64,000 bases of DNA from Streptomyces sp. RFCAC02 (GTDB lineage: Bacteria > Actinomycetota > Actinomycetes > Streptomycetales > Streptomycetaceae), in contig NZ_SAUH01000001.1 of NCBI RefSeq assembly GCF_004193175.1, forward strand, positions 3,102,501-3,166,500, given 5' to 3'. Of the stretch, positions 54,588 through 62,519 are shown piece after piece. The notes beneath the pieces were generated by a model. The model was not told the DNA's origin, did not search any database, and saw only the letters and a program-made list of their open reading frames with translations. Within the stretch, counting starts at the first letter, position 1. Each line of letters opens with the position of its first letter. The translations under genes and the position numbers were made by a program.

Positions 54588-55828
54588 TGCATGACCTCGT
54601 TGTGGTGGGTGCCGGTCCGTACGGGCTGTCCGTCGCCGCGCACGCAGCGGCCGCCGGACTCGACGTACGGGTGTTCGGGCGGGCGATGGCGTCGTGGCGC
54701 GACCACATGCCGGCGGGGATGTACCTGAAGTCGGAGCCCTGGGCCTCCGACCTGTCGGCGCCCGGGGAGGGCACGTCGTTCGCCGCGTACGCCGCCGCGC
54801 ACGGGCTGCGCGCCGAGCACGGCAGACCGCTGCCGATCGGCGCGTTCACGCGCTACGGCCTGTGGTTCGCGGACCGGCTGCCGGTGCCGGTCGAGGACAG
54901 GACGGTCACCGCCGTCCTGCCGCGCGCGCCGGGCTTCCGCCTGGAGACGGCGGACGGGGGCACGGTGGACGCGCGCGCCGTCGCGATGGCGCCGGGGGTG
55001 ATGCCCTTCGTGCACCTGCCGGGCGCCCTCCGCGACCTGCCGCTGGGGCTGGCGTCCCACAGCAGCGACCACCGGGACCTGGCCCGTTTCCGCGACCGGG
55101 ACGTCGTCGTGCTGGGGGCGGGACAGGCGGCGCTGGAGACGGCCGCGCTGCTCGCGGAAGAAGGCGCGCGCCCCGTACTGATCGCGCGCGCCGGCGCGAT
55201 CCGGTGGAACACGCTCCCTCTCCCGCTGCGACGCAGCCCTCTGTCCACCCTGCGCGCCCCCCACAGCGGCCTGGGCACCGGCTGGTCGAGCTGGGCCTGG
55301 TCCCGGCTGCCGGGCGCCGTGCGCCTGCTGCCGGCGCAGGCGAGGACGCACATCGCCCGGACCGCTCTCGGCCCCGCGGGCGCCTGGTGGCTGCGGGAGC
55401 GCGTGGAGGGCGTGGTGCCGGTGCGGCTCGGCCTGCGGGTCGTCCGTGCCGTGCCGGACGGTGACGCGGCCCGCCTGCGCATCGACCTGGCGCCGACGGA
55501 GGGGGCCGGCGTGTGCGAGTCCGCCGAGGCCGACCACGTGATCGCGGCAACCGGGTTCGAGCCGGACCTGCGCCGGCTGCGCGTCCTCGACGCCTCGCTG
55601 CGCGAGACGCTGCGGACGGTCCGGGGCACGGCGTCCCCCGATCTGACGGCCGCGTTCGCCTCGTCGCACCCGGGGCTGTTCTTCGCCGGGCTGCTGACGG
55701 CGCCGGTGTTCGGGCCTTCGATGCGGTTCGTGTACGGCGCCTCGTTCGCGGCGCCGCGGCTGGTGGCGGGCGTACGGGCGCATCTGGCCGCGACGGAGCC
55801 CCGGCCCCGCGCCCTGGCCGCGCGCTGA
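54587..55828 (+). CDS. FAD/NAD(P)-binding flavoprotein, possibly an N-hydroxylase-like monooxygenase
   Basis: The 413-residue protein starts at ATG 54587. The FAD motif GAGPYGLSVAAHAAAAGL is at 7-24. MYLKSEPWASDLSAPGEG, near 45-62, resembles the substrate-binding region of flavin-dependent N-monooxygenases and Baeyer-Villiger-like enzymes. The second nucleotide motif GAGQAALETAALLAEEGA is at about 181-198, for NADPH, and HVIAATGFEPDLRRL carries the ATGF signature near the C-terminus. It is translationally coupled to the ATP-grasp gene. A role as partner in making a modified small molecule is inference. Confidence 0.85.
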   Translation: MHDLVVVGAGPYGLSVAAHAAAAGLDVRVFGRAMASWRDHMPAGMYLKSEPWASDLSAPGEGTSFAAYAAAHGLRAEHGRPLPIGAFTRYGLWFADRLPVPVEDRTVTAVLPRAPGFRLETADGGTVDARAVAMAPGVMPFVHLPGALRDLPLGLASHSSDHRDLARFRDRDVVVLGAGQAALETAALLAEEGARPVLIARAGAIRWNTLPLPLRRSPLSTLRAPHSGLGTGWSSWAWSRLPGAVRLLPAQARTHIARTALGPAGAWWLRERVEGVVPVRLGLRVVRAVPDGDAARLRIDLAPTEGAGVCESAEADHVIAATGFEPDLRRLRVLDASLRETLRTVRGTASPDLTAAFASSHPGLFFAGLLTAPVFGPSMRFVYGASFAAPRLVAGVRAHLAATEPRPRALAAR

Positions 55829-55830
55829 CG

Positions 55831-55866
55831 CGGGGGGTCGGGGGCCGGCCGGGCCCCGACCCCCCG
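55831..55866. terminator. Terminator between the flavoprotein and azoreductase genes
   Basis: Perfect 13-bp GC arms (55831-55843 and 55854-55866) with a 10-base centre lie in the 53-bp convergent spacer. Confidence 0.8.
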
Positions 55867-55881
55867 CCGGCGCCGCGTCGG

Positions 55882-56529
55882 TCAGGCGGCCAGCCGGGAC
55901 GCCAGCTCGCGGGCCGTCGAACGGGCGGTCTCGTGGGCGGTGGCCTCCGACTCCTTGGCCTTGTCCAGCAGCGGCGCCATGGCCGGGACCACCGAGGCGA
56001 GGGTCAGCTCGGGGACGATGAACGTGACGTCGAGCTGGAGCGAGCCGCCGAGCAGCCACTGCAGGTAGGGGTGGTTGAAGTCGTTGCCCGCCATCGGGGT
56101 GCCCTCGGCGTAGGAGCCGCCCCGGCTGGTGACGACGGTCACCGGCTTGCCGGCGATCGTCGAGGTCTCACCGGCCGTGCGGCCGGGGACGATCACGTGG
56201 TCGAACCACGACTTCAGCGTGGAGGGGATCGAGTAGTTGTACAGCGGGGCGCCGATCACGACGGCGTCGGCGTTCTCCAGCTCCTCGATCAGCTGCTCGC
56301 GCAGCGCGAAGGACTCGGTCTGCTCGGGGGTGCGCTCGGCCGGCGGGGTGTTCTGGGTGTGGTAGGCGATGCCGGTCAGGTGGGGCAGCGGGTCGGCGGC
56401 GAGGTCGCGGTAGACGACCGTGCCCTCCGGGTGCTCCTGCTCCCATGTCTCGCGGAACGTGCGCGTGACGGCGCGGGAGACGGACGCGTCGCCGTTGAGC
56501 GAGGAGTCGAGGTGAAGGAGCGTGGCCAT
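55882..56529 (-). CDS. azoR: FMN-dependent NADH-azoreductase (AcpD/AzoR type)
   Basis: The 215-residue flavodoxin-fold protein from ATG 56529, after a perfect GGAGGT. It begins MATLLHLDSSLNGDASVSRAV, with the FMN phosphate loop SSLNGDASVSR. APLYNYSIPSTLKSWFDHVI is the AzoR/NQO signature, and VTSRGGSYAEGTPMAGNDF lies near the flavin. These enzymes reduce quinones and azo compounds by two electrons. It is divergent from an HxlR-type regulator gene, an arrangement known from the quinone-sensing YodB and HypR systems. Confidence 0.92.
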   Translation of the reverse strand: MATLLHLDSSLNGDASVSRAVTRTFRETWEQEHPEGTVVYRDLAADPLPHLTGIAYHTQNTPPAERTPEQTESFALREQLIEELENADAVVIGAPLYNYSIPSTLKSWFDHVIVPGRTAGETSTIAGKPVTVVTSRGGSYAEGTPMAGNDFNHPYLQWLLGGSLQLDVTFIVPELTLASVVPAMAPLLDKAKESEATAHETARSTARELASRLAA

Positions 56530-56561
56530 GGGGACCTCCTGTGGGGCGGTGATCTCAGGTA

Positions 56562-56594
56562 CTGTGGTTACGTACTCAACTATTAGTACCACAG
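56562..56594. promoter_or_regulatory. Candidate HxlR operator in the azoreductase/HxlR spacer
   Basis: GTACT-N8-AGTAC (56572-56589) is a perfect 5-bp dyad of the YodB-box type, 43 bp upstream of the azoreductase start. An outer 7-bp pair CTGTGGT (56562-56568) and ACCACAG (56588-56594) partly overlaps it. Confidence 0.6.
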
Positions 56595-56650
56595 GTAGCT
56601 TACTTTTCTGCACCGACGAGAAAGTCTCATATCACCGTTAGGCTGATGAC

Positions 56651-57031
56651 ATGCAGGACGCACGGGACAGTGAAGGGGCGGGCGTCTGTACGGAGCCCGG
56701 CTCCTCCATCACGCGCGTCTTCGAGGTGTTCGGGAAGCGCTGGACCGGCCTCCTCATCGCCGCACTGCTCACCGGCCCCGGCTACTTCGGCGAGCTCAAG
56801 CGTGCCGTCCCCGGAATCAGCGAGCGCATGCTCTCCGACCGCCTCTCCGAGCTGGCAGCCCTCGGCCTCCTCACCCGGCGTGTCGTGGACGGCCCGCCCC
56901 TGCGCGTGAGCTACGAACTCACCCGGGCCGGCTACGAACTGCGTCCTGCCCTCGTCGAGTTGAGCCGCTGGGCCGAGAACCACCTCGGCCCCGAGGAAGC
57001 CGAGAGGTGCCCCAGGGCACTGCGGCCCTGA
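56651..57031 (+). CDS. HxlR family regulator, probable redox or quinone sensor
   Basis: A 126-residue regulator with the core ITRVFEVFGKRWTGLLIAALL, then FGELKRAVPGISERMLSDRL and VSYELTRAGYELRP. A Cys at residue 13, in the N-terminal segment before the first helix (GVCTEPGS), is in the position of the redox-active Cys6 of YodB-type members; a second Cys lies near the C-terminus. Its divergent target is the azoreductase gene. Thiol-based sensing of quinones or hypochlorite is inferred from the family. Confidence 0.9.
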   Translation: MQDARDSEGAGVCTEPGSSITRVFEVFGKRWTGLLIAALLTGPGYFGELKRAVPGISERMLSDRLSELAALGLLTRRVVDGPPLRVSYELTRAGYELRPALVELSRWAENHLGPEEAERCPRALRP

Positions 57032-57047
57032 CCCGTACCCTGTCCGG

Positions 57048-57968
57048 ATGGCAGCGACCCCCGAAGACCCCGCCACACCACAGGCCGTCCCCTCCCCCGC
57101 AGAGCCCGACGCCACGGACGCGGCGGCGTACGACGAGGCCACGCAGCGGCTCGCCCGCGCGGTCGGCGCCGCGGAGACGGCGCTGATCGAGTTCGAGATC
57201 GCCGTCGAGACCTTCCGCATCGAGGTGGAAAACTTCTCCCGCCTCCACGAGGAACGCCTCGGCCCCCTGTACGCCCGCCTGGAGGAACTGGACGCCGCCA
57301 TCGCCGAGGCCGTCGCCGCCCGCACCGGCGACCCCGAGGACGAGCGCCGCGCCCGCGAGCTGCGCGCCGCCATCATGCCGATGCCCGGCGTCGCCGAACT
57401 CTTCCACGGCTGGCTCGACGGCGACGGCTTCAGCCCCGAGGGCTACGCCATGCTCACCCAGCAGTCCGTGCAGCGGCCCCCGCGCGTCCGGCCGAGCGAC
57501 GAGGCGCGCCGCCTCTACCGGGAGCTGGTCCGCCGCTGCCACCCCGACCTGGCCACCGACGCCAACGAACGCGACCGCCGCGACGCGTTCGTCGCCCGCG
57601 TGAACCAGGCGTACGCGCGCGGCGACGAGGCCGCCCTGCGCGAGCTCGCCGACGAGTGGGAGCGCGGCCCGGCCCCCGAGCCCGGCCGGATGCCGGCCGA
57701 CGAGCTGTACGCCCGCCTGGAGTGGCTCGCCGCGCGCAAGGACCTCCTCGCCGACGCCGTGGCCGCCCTGGAGGACAGCGCGGTCGGCTCCATGCTGCGC
57801 ATGGCCGGCGGGGACCCGGACGGCATGCTGGACGAGATCGCGGAGGGCCTGCGGCGCCGCGTCGCCGAGCGCGAGGCCGAACTCGCCGGTCTCCTCGCCG
57901 ACGACCCGGGCACAGCGGACGGTACGGGTCCCGCGGAGCCGGGCGGCGGCGACGGGCCGGCGCGTTAG
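57048..57968 (+). CDS. J-domain-like protein with coiled coil
   Basis: The 306-residue protein has an acidic Ala/Pro-rich start and a coiled-coil helix (about 30-110, ETALIEFEIAVETFRIEVEN). A J-domain-like segment lies at about 150-200 with the HPD tripeptide (165-167, LVRRCHPDLAT) and FVARVNQAYARGDEAAL. A second helical region (about 210-285) ends it. HPD contacts and stimulates Hsp70. No zinc-finger or Gly-rich DnaJ parts are present, so a specialised co-chaperone is likely. Similar Streptomyces proteins are annotated hypothetical. It follows the HxlR gene by 16 bp. Confidence 0.8.
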   Translation: MAATPEDPATPQAVPSPAEPDATDAAAYDEATQRLARAVGAAETALIEFEIAVETFRIEVENFSRLHEERLGPLYARLEELDAAIAEAVAARTGDPEDERRARELRAAIMPMPGVAELFHGWLDGDGFSPEGYAMLTQQSVQRPPRVRPSDEARRLYRELVRRCHPDLATDANERDRRDAFVARVNQAYARGDEAALRELADEWERGPAPEPGRMPADELYARLEWLAARKDLLADAVAALEDSAVGSMLRMAGGDPDGMLDEIAEGLRRRVAEREAELAGLLADDPGTADGTGPAEPGGGDGPAR

Positions 57969-57977
57969 GGTCGGCGC

Positions 57978-58328
57978 ATGACCTTCGCACCGCTTCCGTC
58001 CACGCCCGCCACCGCCGTTCCCGCCGACGCGCCGCTCCTGGACGTCCGCGAGCCCGACGAGTGGGCCGCAGGCCACGCGGACGGCGCGACGCACGTCCCG
58101 ATGAGCCAGGTCGTGGCACGCCTGGAGGAGATCACGGGCCTCGCCGCCCGGCACGACGGTCCGCTGTATGTGATCTGCAAGGTCGGCGGGCGTTCCGCGC
58201 AGGTCGCGCAGTACCTGGCGCAGCGCGGCCTCGACGTGGTCAACGTCGACGGCGGCATGCTCGCGTGGGAGGCGGCGGGCCGTCCGATGGCGGCGGAGGC
58301 GCCCGGCGTCGAGCCGCACGTCCTGTGA
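57978..58328 (+). CDS. Rhodanese-like domain protein
   Basis: A single 116-residue rhodanese domain: LLDVREPDEWAAGHADGATHVP, then the active-site loop CKVGGRSAQVAQYL with the catalytic Cys (about residue 68), and VVNVDGGMLAWEAAG. Such proteins move sulfur atoms via a persulfide or bind arsenate or phosphate. It lies 9 bp after the J-domain gene and overlaps the TetR gene by 4 bp (GTGA). Confidence 0.9.
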   Translation: MTFAPLPSTPATAVPADAPLLDVREPDEWAAGHADGATHVPMSQVVARLEEITGLAARHDGPLYVICKVGGRSAQVAQYLAQRGLDVVNVDGGMLAWEAAGRPMAAEAPGVEPHVL

Positions 58329-58903
58329 GCGTGCCGCGGCAGTCCTCCCCGGAGGCGTCCGCGCGGGAGCGCCTGATCGAGAGCGCCCGCGCGCTGCTGT
58401 GGGAGCGCGGTTACGTCGGCACCAGCCCGAAGGCCATCCAGCAGCGCGCCGGCGCGGGCCAGGGCAGCATGTACCACCACTTCCCCGGCAAGCAGGCGCT
58501 CGCCCTGGCCGCGATCCGGCGCACGGCCGACGCGCTGCGCGCCGCGGCCGACGAGGCGCTGTCCGCTCCGGGGGCGCCGGCGGAGCGCGTCGCCGGCTAC
58601 CTGCGCCGTGAGCGCGACGTGCTGCGCGGCTGCCCGATCGGCCGCCTCACGCAGGACCCCGACGTGATGGCCGACCCCGTGCTGCGCGCCCCGGTCGAGG
58701 AGACGTTCGCCTGGCTGCGGGAGCGCGTCGCGGCGGTCCTCGCCGAGGACCCGCGGCCCGCGGCCGAGCCCGCCGCTCTGGCGGCCGCCGTCGTCGCCGT
58801 CCTGCAAGGGGGTTACGTCCTCGCGCGCGCGGCGGACGATTCCAGGTCATTCGATCTGGCGATTTCCGGCATTCTGTCCCTTTTGGAGGGATCCGGGCGG
58901 TAG
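58325..58903 (+). CDS. TetR/AcrR family transcriptional regulator
   Basis: The 192-residue regulator starts at GTG 58325, overlapping the rhodanese stop. The DNA-binding domain is at about 10-60: RERLIESARALLWERGYVGTSPKAIQQRAGAGQGSMYHHFPGKQAL. The all-helical ligand domain contains CPIGRLTQDPDVM, a motif of the TetR_C group near YxaF/LmrA regulators. Its ligand is unknown. The acetyltransferase gene follows after 10 bp and may be a target. Confidence 0.9.
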   Translation: MSVPRQSSPEASARERLIESARALLWERGYVGTSPKAIQQRAGAGQGSMYHHFPGKQALALAAIRRTADALRAAADEALSAPGAPAERVAGYLRRERDVLRGCPIGRLTQDPDVMADPVLRAPVEETFAWLRERVAAVLAEDPRPAAEPAALAAAVVAVLQGGYVLARAADDSRSFDLAISGILSLLEGSGR

Positions 58904-58913
58904 AACGGACGGC

Positions 58914-59507
58914 ATGACCAGCGTCGTCCCGGACCCCGACCCGCGGTCCATGAAGGCCCGCATGCTCGCCGGCGAGCCCTACCTCGCCGACGACCCCGAG
59001 CTGGCCGCGGACGCGGCCCGCGGCCACCGGCTCGCCCGGCGCTTCAACGCCACCGCCGACGACGACCCCGACCGCGTCGCCGTCCTCGCCGAACTCCTCG
59101 GCCACCTCGGGGAGGGCGCCTACGTCCGCCCGCCGCTCCAGGTGGACTACGGCATCCACATCTCCATCGGCCCCCGCACGTTCGTCAACTGCGGAGCGGT
59201 CCTCCTCGACTGCGCCCCCATCACCATCGGCGCCGACGTCCAGTTCGGTCCGAACGTCCAGCTCCTGACGCCGACCCACCCGCTGGAGGCGGGGCCGCGC
59301 CGCGCGAAGTGGGAGGCGGCGCGGCCGATCACCATCGGCGACAACGTGTGGCTCGGCGGGGGTGTCATCGTCTGCCCCGGCGTCACCATCGGCGCGAACA
59401 CGGTCGTCGGCGCCGGGGCGGTCGTCACCCGGGACCTGCCGGCGGACGTCCTCGCCGTCGGGAACCCGGCCCGGACCGTGCGCGCCCTGGACCCGGGCGG
59501 AGCGTAG
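58914..59507 (+). CDS. Maltose/sugar O-acetyltransferase (LbetaH type)
   Basis: The 197-residue protein from ATG 58914 has an N-terminal Mac domain (about 10-65: MKARMLAGEPYLADDPEL). A left-handed beta-helix of hexapeptide repeats follows (about 70-185: ITIGADVQFGPNVQLLTPTHP, ITIGDNVWLGGGVIVCPGVTIGANTVVGAGAVV). The catalytic His is in TPTHPL. These enzymes acetylate maltose or galactosides with acetyl-CoA, possibly as detoxification. It is the last gene of the run starting at 56651. Confidence 0.92.
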   Translation: MTSVVPDPDPRSMKARMLAGEPYLADDPELAADAARGHRLARRFNATADDDPDRVAVLAELLGHLGEGAYVRPPLQVDYGIHISIGPRTFVNCGAVLLDCAPITIGADVQFGPNVQLLTPTHPLEAGPRRAKWEAARPITIGDNVWLGGGVIVCPGVTIGANTVVGAGAVVTRDLPADVLAVGNPARTVRALDPGGA

Positions 59508-59515
59508 CGCACGGG

Positions 59516-60121
59516 TCAGCCCGCGGCCGTCCTGCGGCGTTCGCGCAGCGCGCGGGCCTTCTGGAGATTGCCGCAGCGCTCCATGGAGCACCAGCGGCGG
59601 CGGCCGGGCCGTGAGGTGTCCACGAAGACGAGGGAGCACGTGTCCGTGGCGCACTGGCGCACGCGCGCGGCGTGCGGGCCGGTGAGGAGGCCGATGGCGT
59701 CCCGCGCGACCGTCCCGATGACCTGGCGGCCCGTCGGGGGAGCGGCCCAGCCGTGCCGTCCGTCCTCGGTCATGCGGGGGACGAGTGCCTCGCGGGCGGC
59801 CGCGTTCAGCTCCGCGATGTCGGCGGCGGGGCGCTCCCGTTCCGCGATCACGGCGCCGACCAGCCGCCACAGCGCGTCCCGCAGGCGCCGGGCGGCGGGT
59901 ACGTCGTCCGGCGCGACGCGCACCGTGCCGGGGCGGAGCGCCAGGCGCGACCTGGCGGCCCAGGCGCCGAGGTCACCCGGTTCGTGCAGTGACTCGTGGC
60001 GGGCGGCCTGCGGCCCCGGCCCCCCGGTCAGCAGGAACTCCAGACTCAGCGCGCCCGGGTCGAAGCGGTACCTGGCGCCCTCGGGGGAGCGGAGGACGAA
60101 CCCCCGTGTCCTGTCGGTCAT
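59516..60121 (-). CDS. CGNR zinc finger protein (ABATE domain)
   Basis: A 201-residue protein with an N-terminal ABATE-like region (about 15-140) and a C-terminal CGNR finger (about 155-195): RQCATDTCSLVFVD, then RRRWCSMERCGNLQKARA, giving two Cys-x4-Cys pairs and the CGN signature. CGNR proteins are presumed stress-responsive DNA-binding regulators. It follows the SDR gene at 57 bp and may form an operon with it and the MarR gene. It is convergent with the acetyltransferase gene. Confidence 0.9.
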   Translation of the reverse strand: MTDRTRGFVLRSPEGARYRFDPGALSLEFLLTGGPGPQAARHESLHEPGDLGAWAARSRLALRPGTVRVAPDDVPAARRLRDALWRLVGAVIAERERPAADIAELNAAAREALVPRMTEDGRHGWAAPPTGRQVIGTVARDAIGLLTGPHAARVRQCATDTCSLVFVDTSRPGRRRWCSMERCGNLQKARALRERRRTAAG

Positions 60122-60178
60122 CCGACCAGTATGCGGGGTTTCGTGATCATGGTCCGGGTCCGCGCCGCCGCCCCGGAC

Positions 60179-60940
60179 TCACCCCAGGGTGTGGCCGCCG
60201 TTGACCTTGACGCGTTCACCCGTGATGAAGGAGGCCGCGTCGGACGCCAGGAAGGCGACGGTCGCCGCGATGTCCTCGGGGCGGCCCATCCGGCGCAGCG
60301 GCACCTCGGCCGCGTACGAGGCGAGCGACTCGGCGGCCGTGCCCGCGTGCCGCTCGACGGGGACCCAGCCGGGCGCCACCGTGTTGACCGTGATGCCGTC
60401 GGGGCCGAGGACCTGCGCCCAGCACTCGGTCAGCGCGTGCTGGGCGGCCTTCGCCGCGACGTACGGGGTCATCTGGGGGAGGGCGCGCTCCAGCACGTCC
60501 GAGCCGATCTGGATGATCCGGCCGCCCCCGTGCGCGCGCATGCCGGGCAGCACGGCGCGCATGAGCAGGGTGGGGCTCTTCACGAAGAACGTGAGCTGGT
60601 CGAGGTGATCCTGCCAGGTCACCTCCGTGGGGTCGGTGTCCGGCTGCGGCCCGGTGGCGTTGACGACGAGAGTGGTGACGGGCGCGCCGAGCAGCCGTGC
60701 CGCGTCCTCGACCAGGGCGGTGACGGCCGTCTCGTCCGTGACGTCGGCGGCGATCGCCTCGGCCGTGCCGCCGGCGGCGCGGATGCCGTCCACGACCCGG
60801 CGGGCGCCGTCGGCGCCGGACCGGTAGACGACGGCCGTGGGGTGACCGTCGGCGGCGAGGCGCGCGGCGATGACGGCGCCGAGGCCGCGTGAGGCGCCGG
60901 TGACGAGCGCGACCCCGTTCGTACGGGTGGGTGAATCCAT
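60179..60940 (-). CDS. SDR family oxidoreductase
   Basis: The 253-residue short-chain dehydrogenase has VTGASRGLGAVIAARLA (NADP-binding TGxxxGxG) and LVVNATGPQ in place of the usual NNAG. The active-site Ser is in IQIGSDV and YVAAK is the YxxxK motif. It closes with MGRPEDIAATVAFLASDAASFITGERVKVNGG. The substrate cannot be read from sequence. It starts 9 bp after the MarR gene and is probably regulated with it. Confidence 0.9.
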   Translation of the reverse strand: MDSPTRTNGVALVTGASRGLGAVIAARLAADGHPTAVVYRSGADGARRVVDGIRAAGGTAEAIAADVTDETAVTALVEDAARLLGAPVTTLVVNATGPQPDTDPTEVTWQDHLDQLTFFVKSPTLLMRAVLPGMRAHGGGRIIQIGSDVLERALPQMTPYVAAKAAQHALTECWAQVLGPDGITVNTVAPGWVPVERHAGTAAESLASYAAEVPLRRMGRPEDIAATVAFLASDAASFITGERVKVNGGHTLG

Positions 60941-60949
60941 GGGATCACC

Positions 60950-61444
60950 CTACGGGGGCGGCTGCTGGTCGTCGGCGGCCTCGGCGATCCCGGTCACGCG
61001 GGCACGCATCGGGCGGCGGCGCAGGGCGTCGAGGGTCTCCTCGATCAGGCGGCTGAGCGGGTACGGCAGTTCGGCGTCCAGCGCCGCCGCCGCGCGGGCG
61101 GTGGCGTCCCACTCGGCGTTCAGCTTCGGCAGCAGGGCCTCGGCGCGCGGGGTGAGGCGGACCATGCGGCGGCGGGCGTCCGTCCCCGCGTCGAGGACGA
61201 CCAGGCCGTCCTTGGCCATCCGGGCGACGGTCTGGCTGGCCGCGGAGTGCGTGACGCCCGTGGCGGCGGCCAGGTCGCGGATCGACAGCGGGCCGCGCGC
61301 GGCGATGGCGCGGATCGGCGCGGAGTACCGGATGCGGAAGCCCGTGATGCCCATGTCCGCCTGGACCGCGGCGATGTCGCCGTCGAGGAGTTCGATGAGG
61401 TGCCGGAGGCGGGTGCCGAGGTACGCGGGTCCGGTGGGGTCCAT
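60950..61444 (-). CDS. MarR family transcriptional regulator
   Basis: A 164-residue regulator from ATG 61444. The winged helix is LSIRDLAAATGVTHSAASQTVARMAKDGLVV with the wing DARRRMVRLTPRAEALLP. It is divergent from the prolyl aminopeptidase gene and heads the marR-SDR-CGNR run. An inverted repeat (61457-61466) lies directly in front of its start. Confidence 0.9.
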   Translation of the reverse strand: MDPTGPAYLGTRLRHLIELLDGDIAAVQADMGITGFRIRYSAPIRAIAARGPLSIRDLAAATGVTHSAASQTVARMAKDGLVVLDAGTDARRRMVRLTPRAEALLPKLNAEWDATARAAAALDAELPYPLSRLIEETLDALRRRPMRARVTGIAEAADDQQPPP

Positions 61445-61456
61445 GGGGGTATCGTA

Positions 61457-61466
61457 ACAGCGCTGT
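61457..61466. promoter_or_regulatory. Candidate MarR operator
   Basis: The perfect palindrome ACAGCGCTGT (61457-61466), followed by a related GTGCTGT (61471-61477), lies between the MarR gene and pip, overlapping the region where their divergent promoters must be (TGTATTAGT at 61464-61472). Confidence 0.5.
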
Positions 61467-61500
61467 ATTAGTGCTGTCACAACAGGGAGGGATCTCCGCC

Positions 61501-62442
61501 ATGGAAGAGGCGTACGCGTCCGGGATGCTCGACGTGGGCGACGGCAACCAGGTGTACTGGCAGGTCAGCGGCAACCCGGCGGGCAAGCCGGCCGTCGTCG
61601 TGCACGGTGGCCCCGGCTCGGGCATGAGCTACCGGGGCGGCCAGGTGTTCGACCCCGAGCTGTACCGGGTGGTGCGGTTCGACCAGCGCGGCTGCGGCCG
61701 CAGCACCCCGCACGCCGCCGACCCGGCCACCGACATGCGGCACAACACCACCCACCACCTCATCGCCGACATGGAGCTGCTGCGCGAGCACCTGGGCATC
61801 GACCGCTGGCTCCTGTACGGCGGCTCCTGGGGCTCGACCCTGCTGCTCGCCTACGCGGAGGCCCACCCGGAGCGCGTCTCGGAGATCGTCGTCACGGCCG
61901 TGACGACGACACGCCGCTCCGAGATCGACTGGCTGTACCGCGGTGTCGGGCGCTTCTTCCCCGAGGCGTGGGACCGCTTCCTGGAGGGCGCGCCGGGCAC
62001 GCCGCGCGACGGCGACGTCGTCGGGGCCTACGCGCGGCTCCTGGAACACCCCGACCAGGCTGTGCGCGACAAAGCGGTCGCCGACTGGTGCACCTGGGAG
62101 GACACGGTCCTCTCGGGCGAGGTGCCCCCCGGCGGAAGCCCGTACGGCGGCCGCCCGGCGCGCGACAGGATCTCGCTCGTGCGCATCTGCGCCCACTACT
62201 TCTCGCACGGGGCGTGGCTGGAGGAGGGCCAGCTCATCCGGGACGCGGGACGGCTCGCGGGCATCCCCGGCTTCCTGGTGCACGGCCGGATGGACATGGG
62301 CAGTCCGCTGACGACCGCCTGGGAGCTGGTGAAGGCGTGGCCCGACGCCGAACTGCACGTCACGGAGGCGGCCGGCCACCTCGGCAACGAGGAGACGCGC
62401 GCCCGTGTCCGTGCGGCGACGGACCGGTTCGCCGCCCGCTGA
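61501..62442 (+). CDS. pip: Prolyl aminopeptidase
   Basis: The 313-residue alpha/beta hydrolase removes N-terminal proline from peptides. ATG at 61501 follows GGGAGGG. The oxyanion motif HGGPGSGMSY (about 35-44), FDQRGCGRSTPHA and the nucleophile GGSWGS identify family S33. The Asp is in HGRMDMGSP and the His in AAGHLGNEE. Family members also include related amidases and haloperoxidase-like hydrolases, so the substrate is probable rather than certain. Confidence 0.88.
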   Translation: MEEAYASGMLDVGDGNQVYWQVSGNPAGKPAVVVHGGPGSGMSYRGGQVFDPELYRVVRFDQRGCGRSTPHAADPATDMRHNTTHHLIADMELLREHLGIDRWLLYGGSWGSTLLLAYAEAHPERVSEIVVTAVTTTRRSEIDWLYRGVGRFFPEAWDRFLEGAPGTPRDGDVVGAYARLLEHPDQAVRDKAVADWCTWEDTVLSGEVPPGGSPYGGRPARDRISLVRICAHYFSHGAWLEEGQLIRDAGRLAGIPGFLVHGRMDMGSPLTTAWELVKAWPDAELHVTEAAGHLGNEETRARVRAATDRFAAR

Positions 62443-62519
62443 CGCCGCGCCGCGCGTACCCCGAACGCGATGTCCGGCGACCGCCGGTGCCGTGGCTGCT
62501 CCCGGCCGAGGATCGAGAC

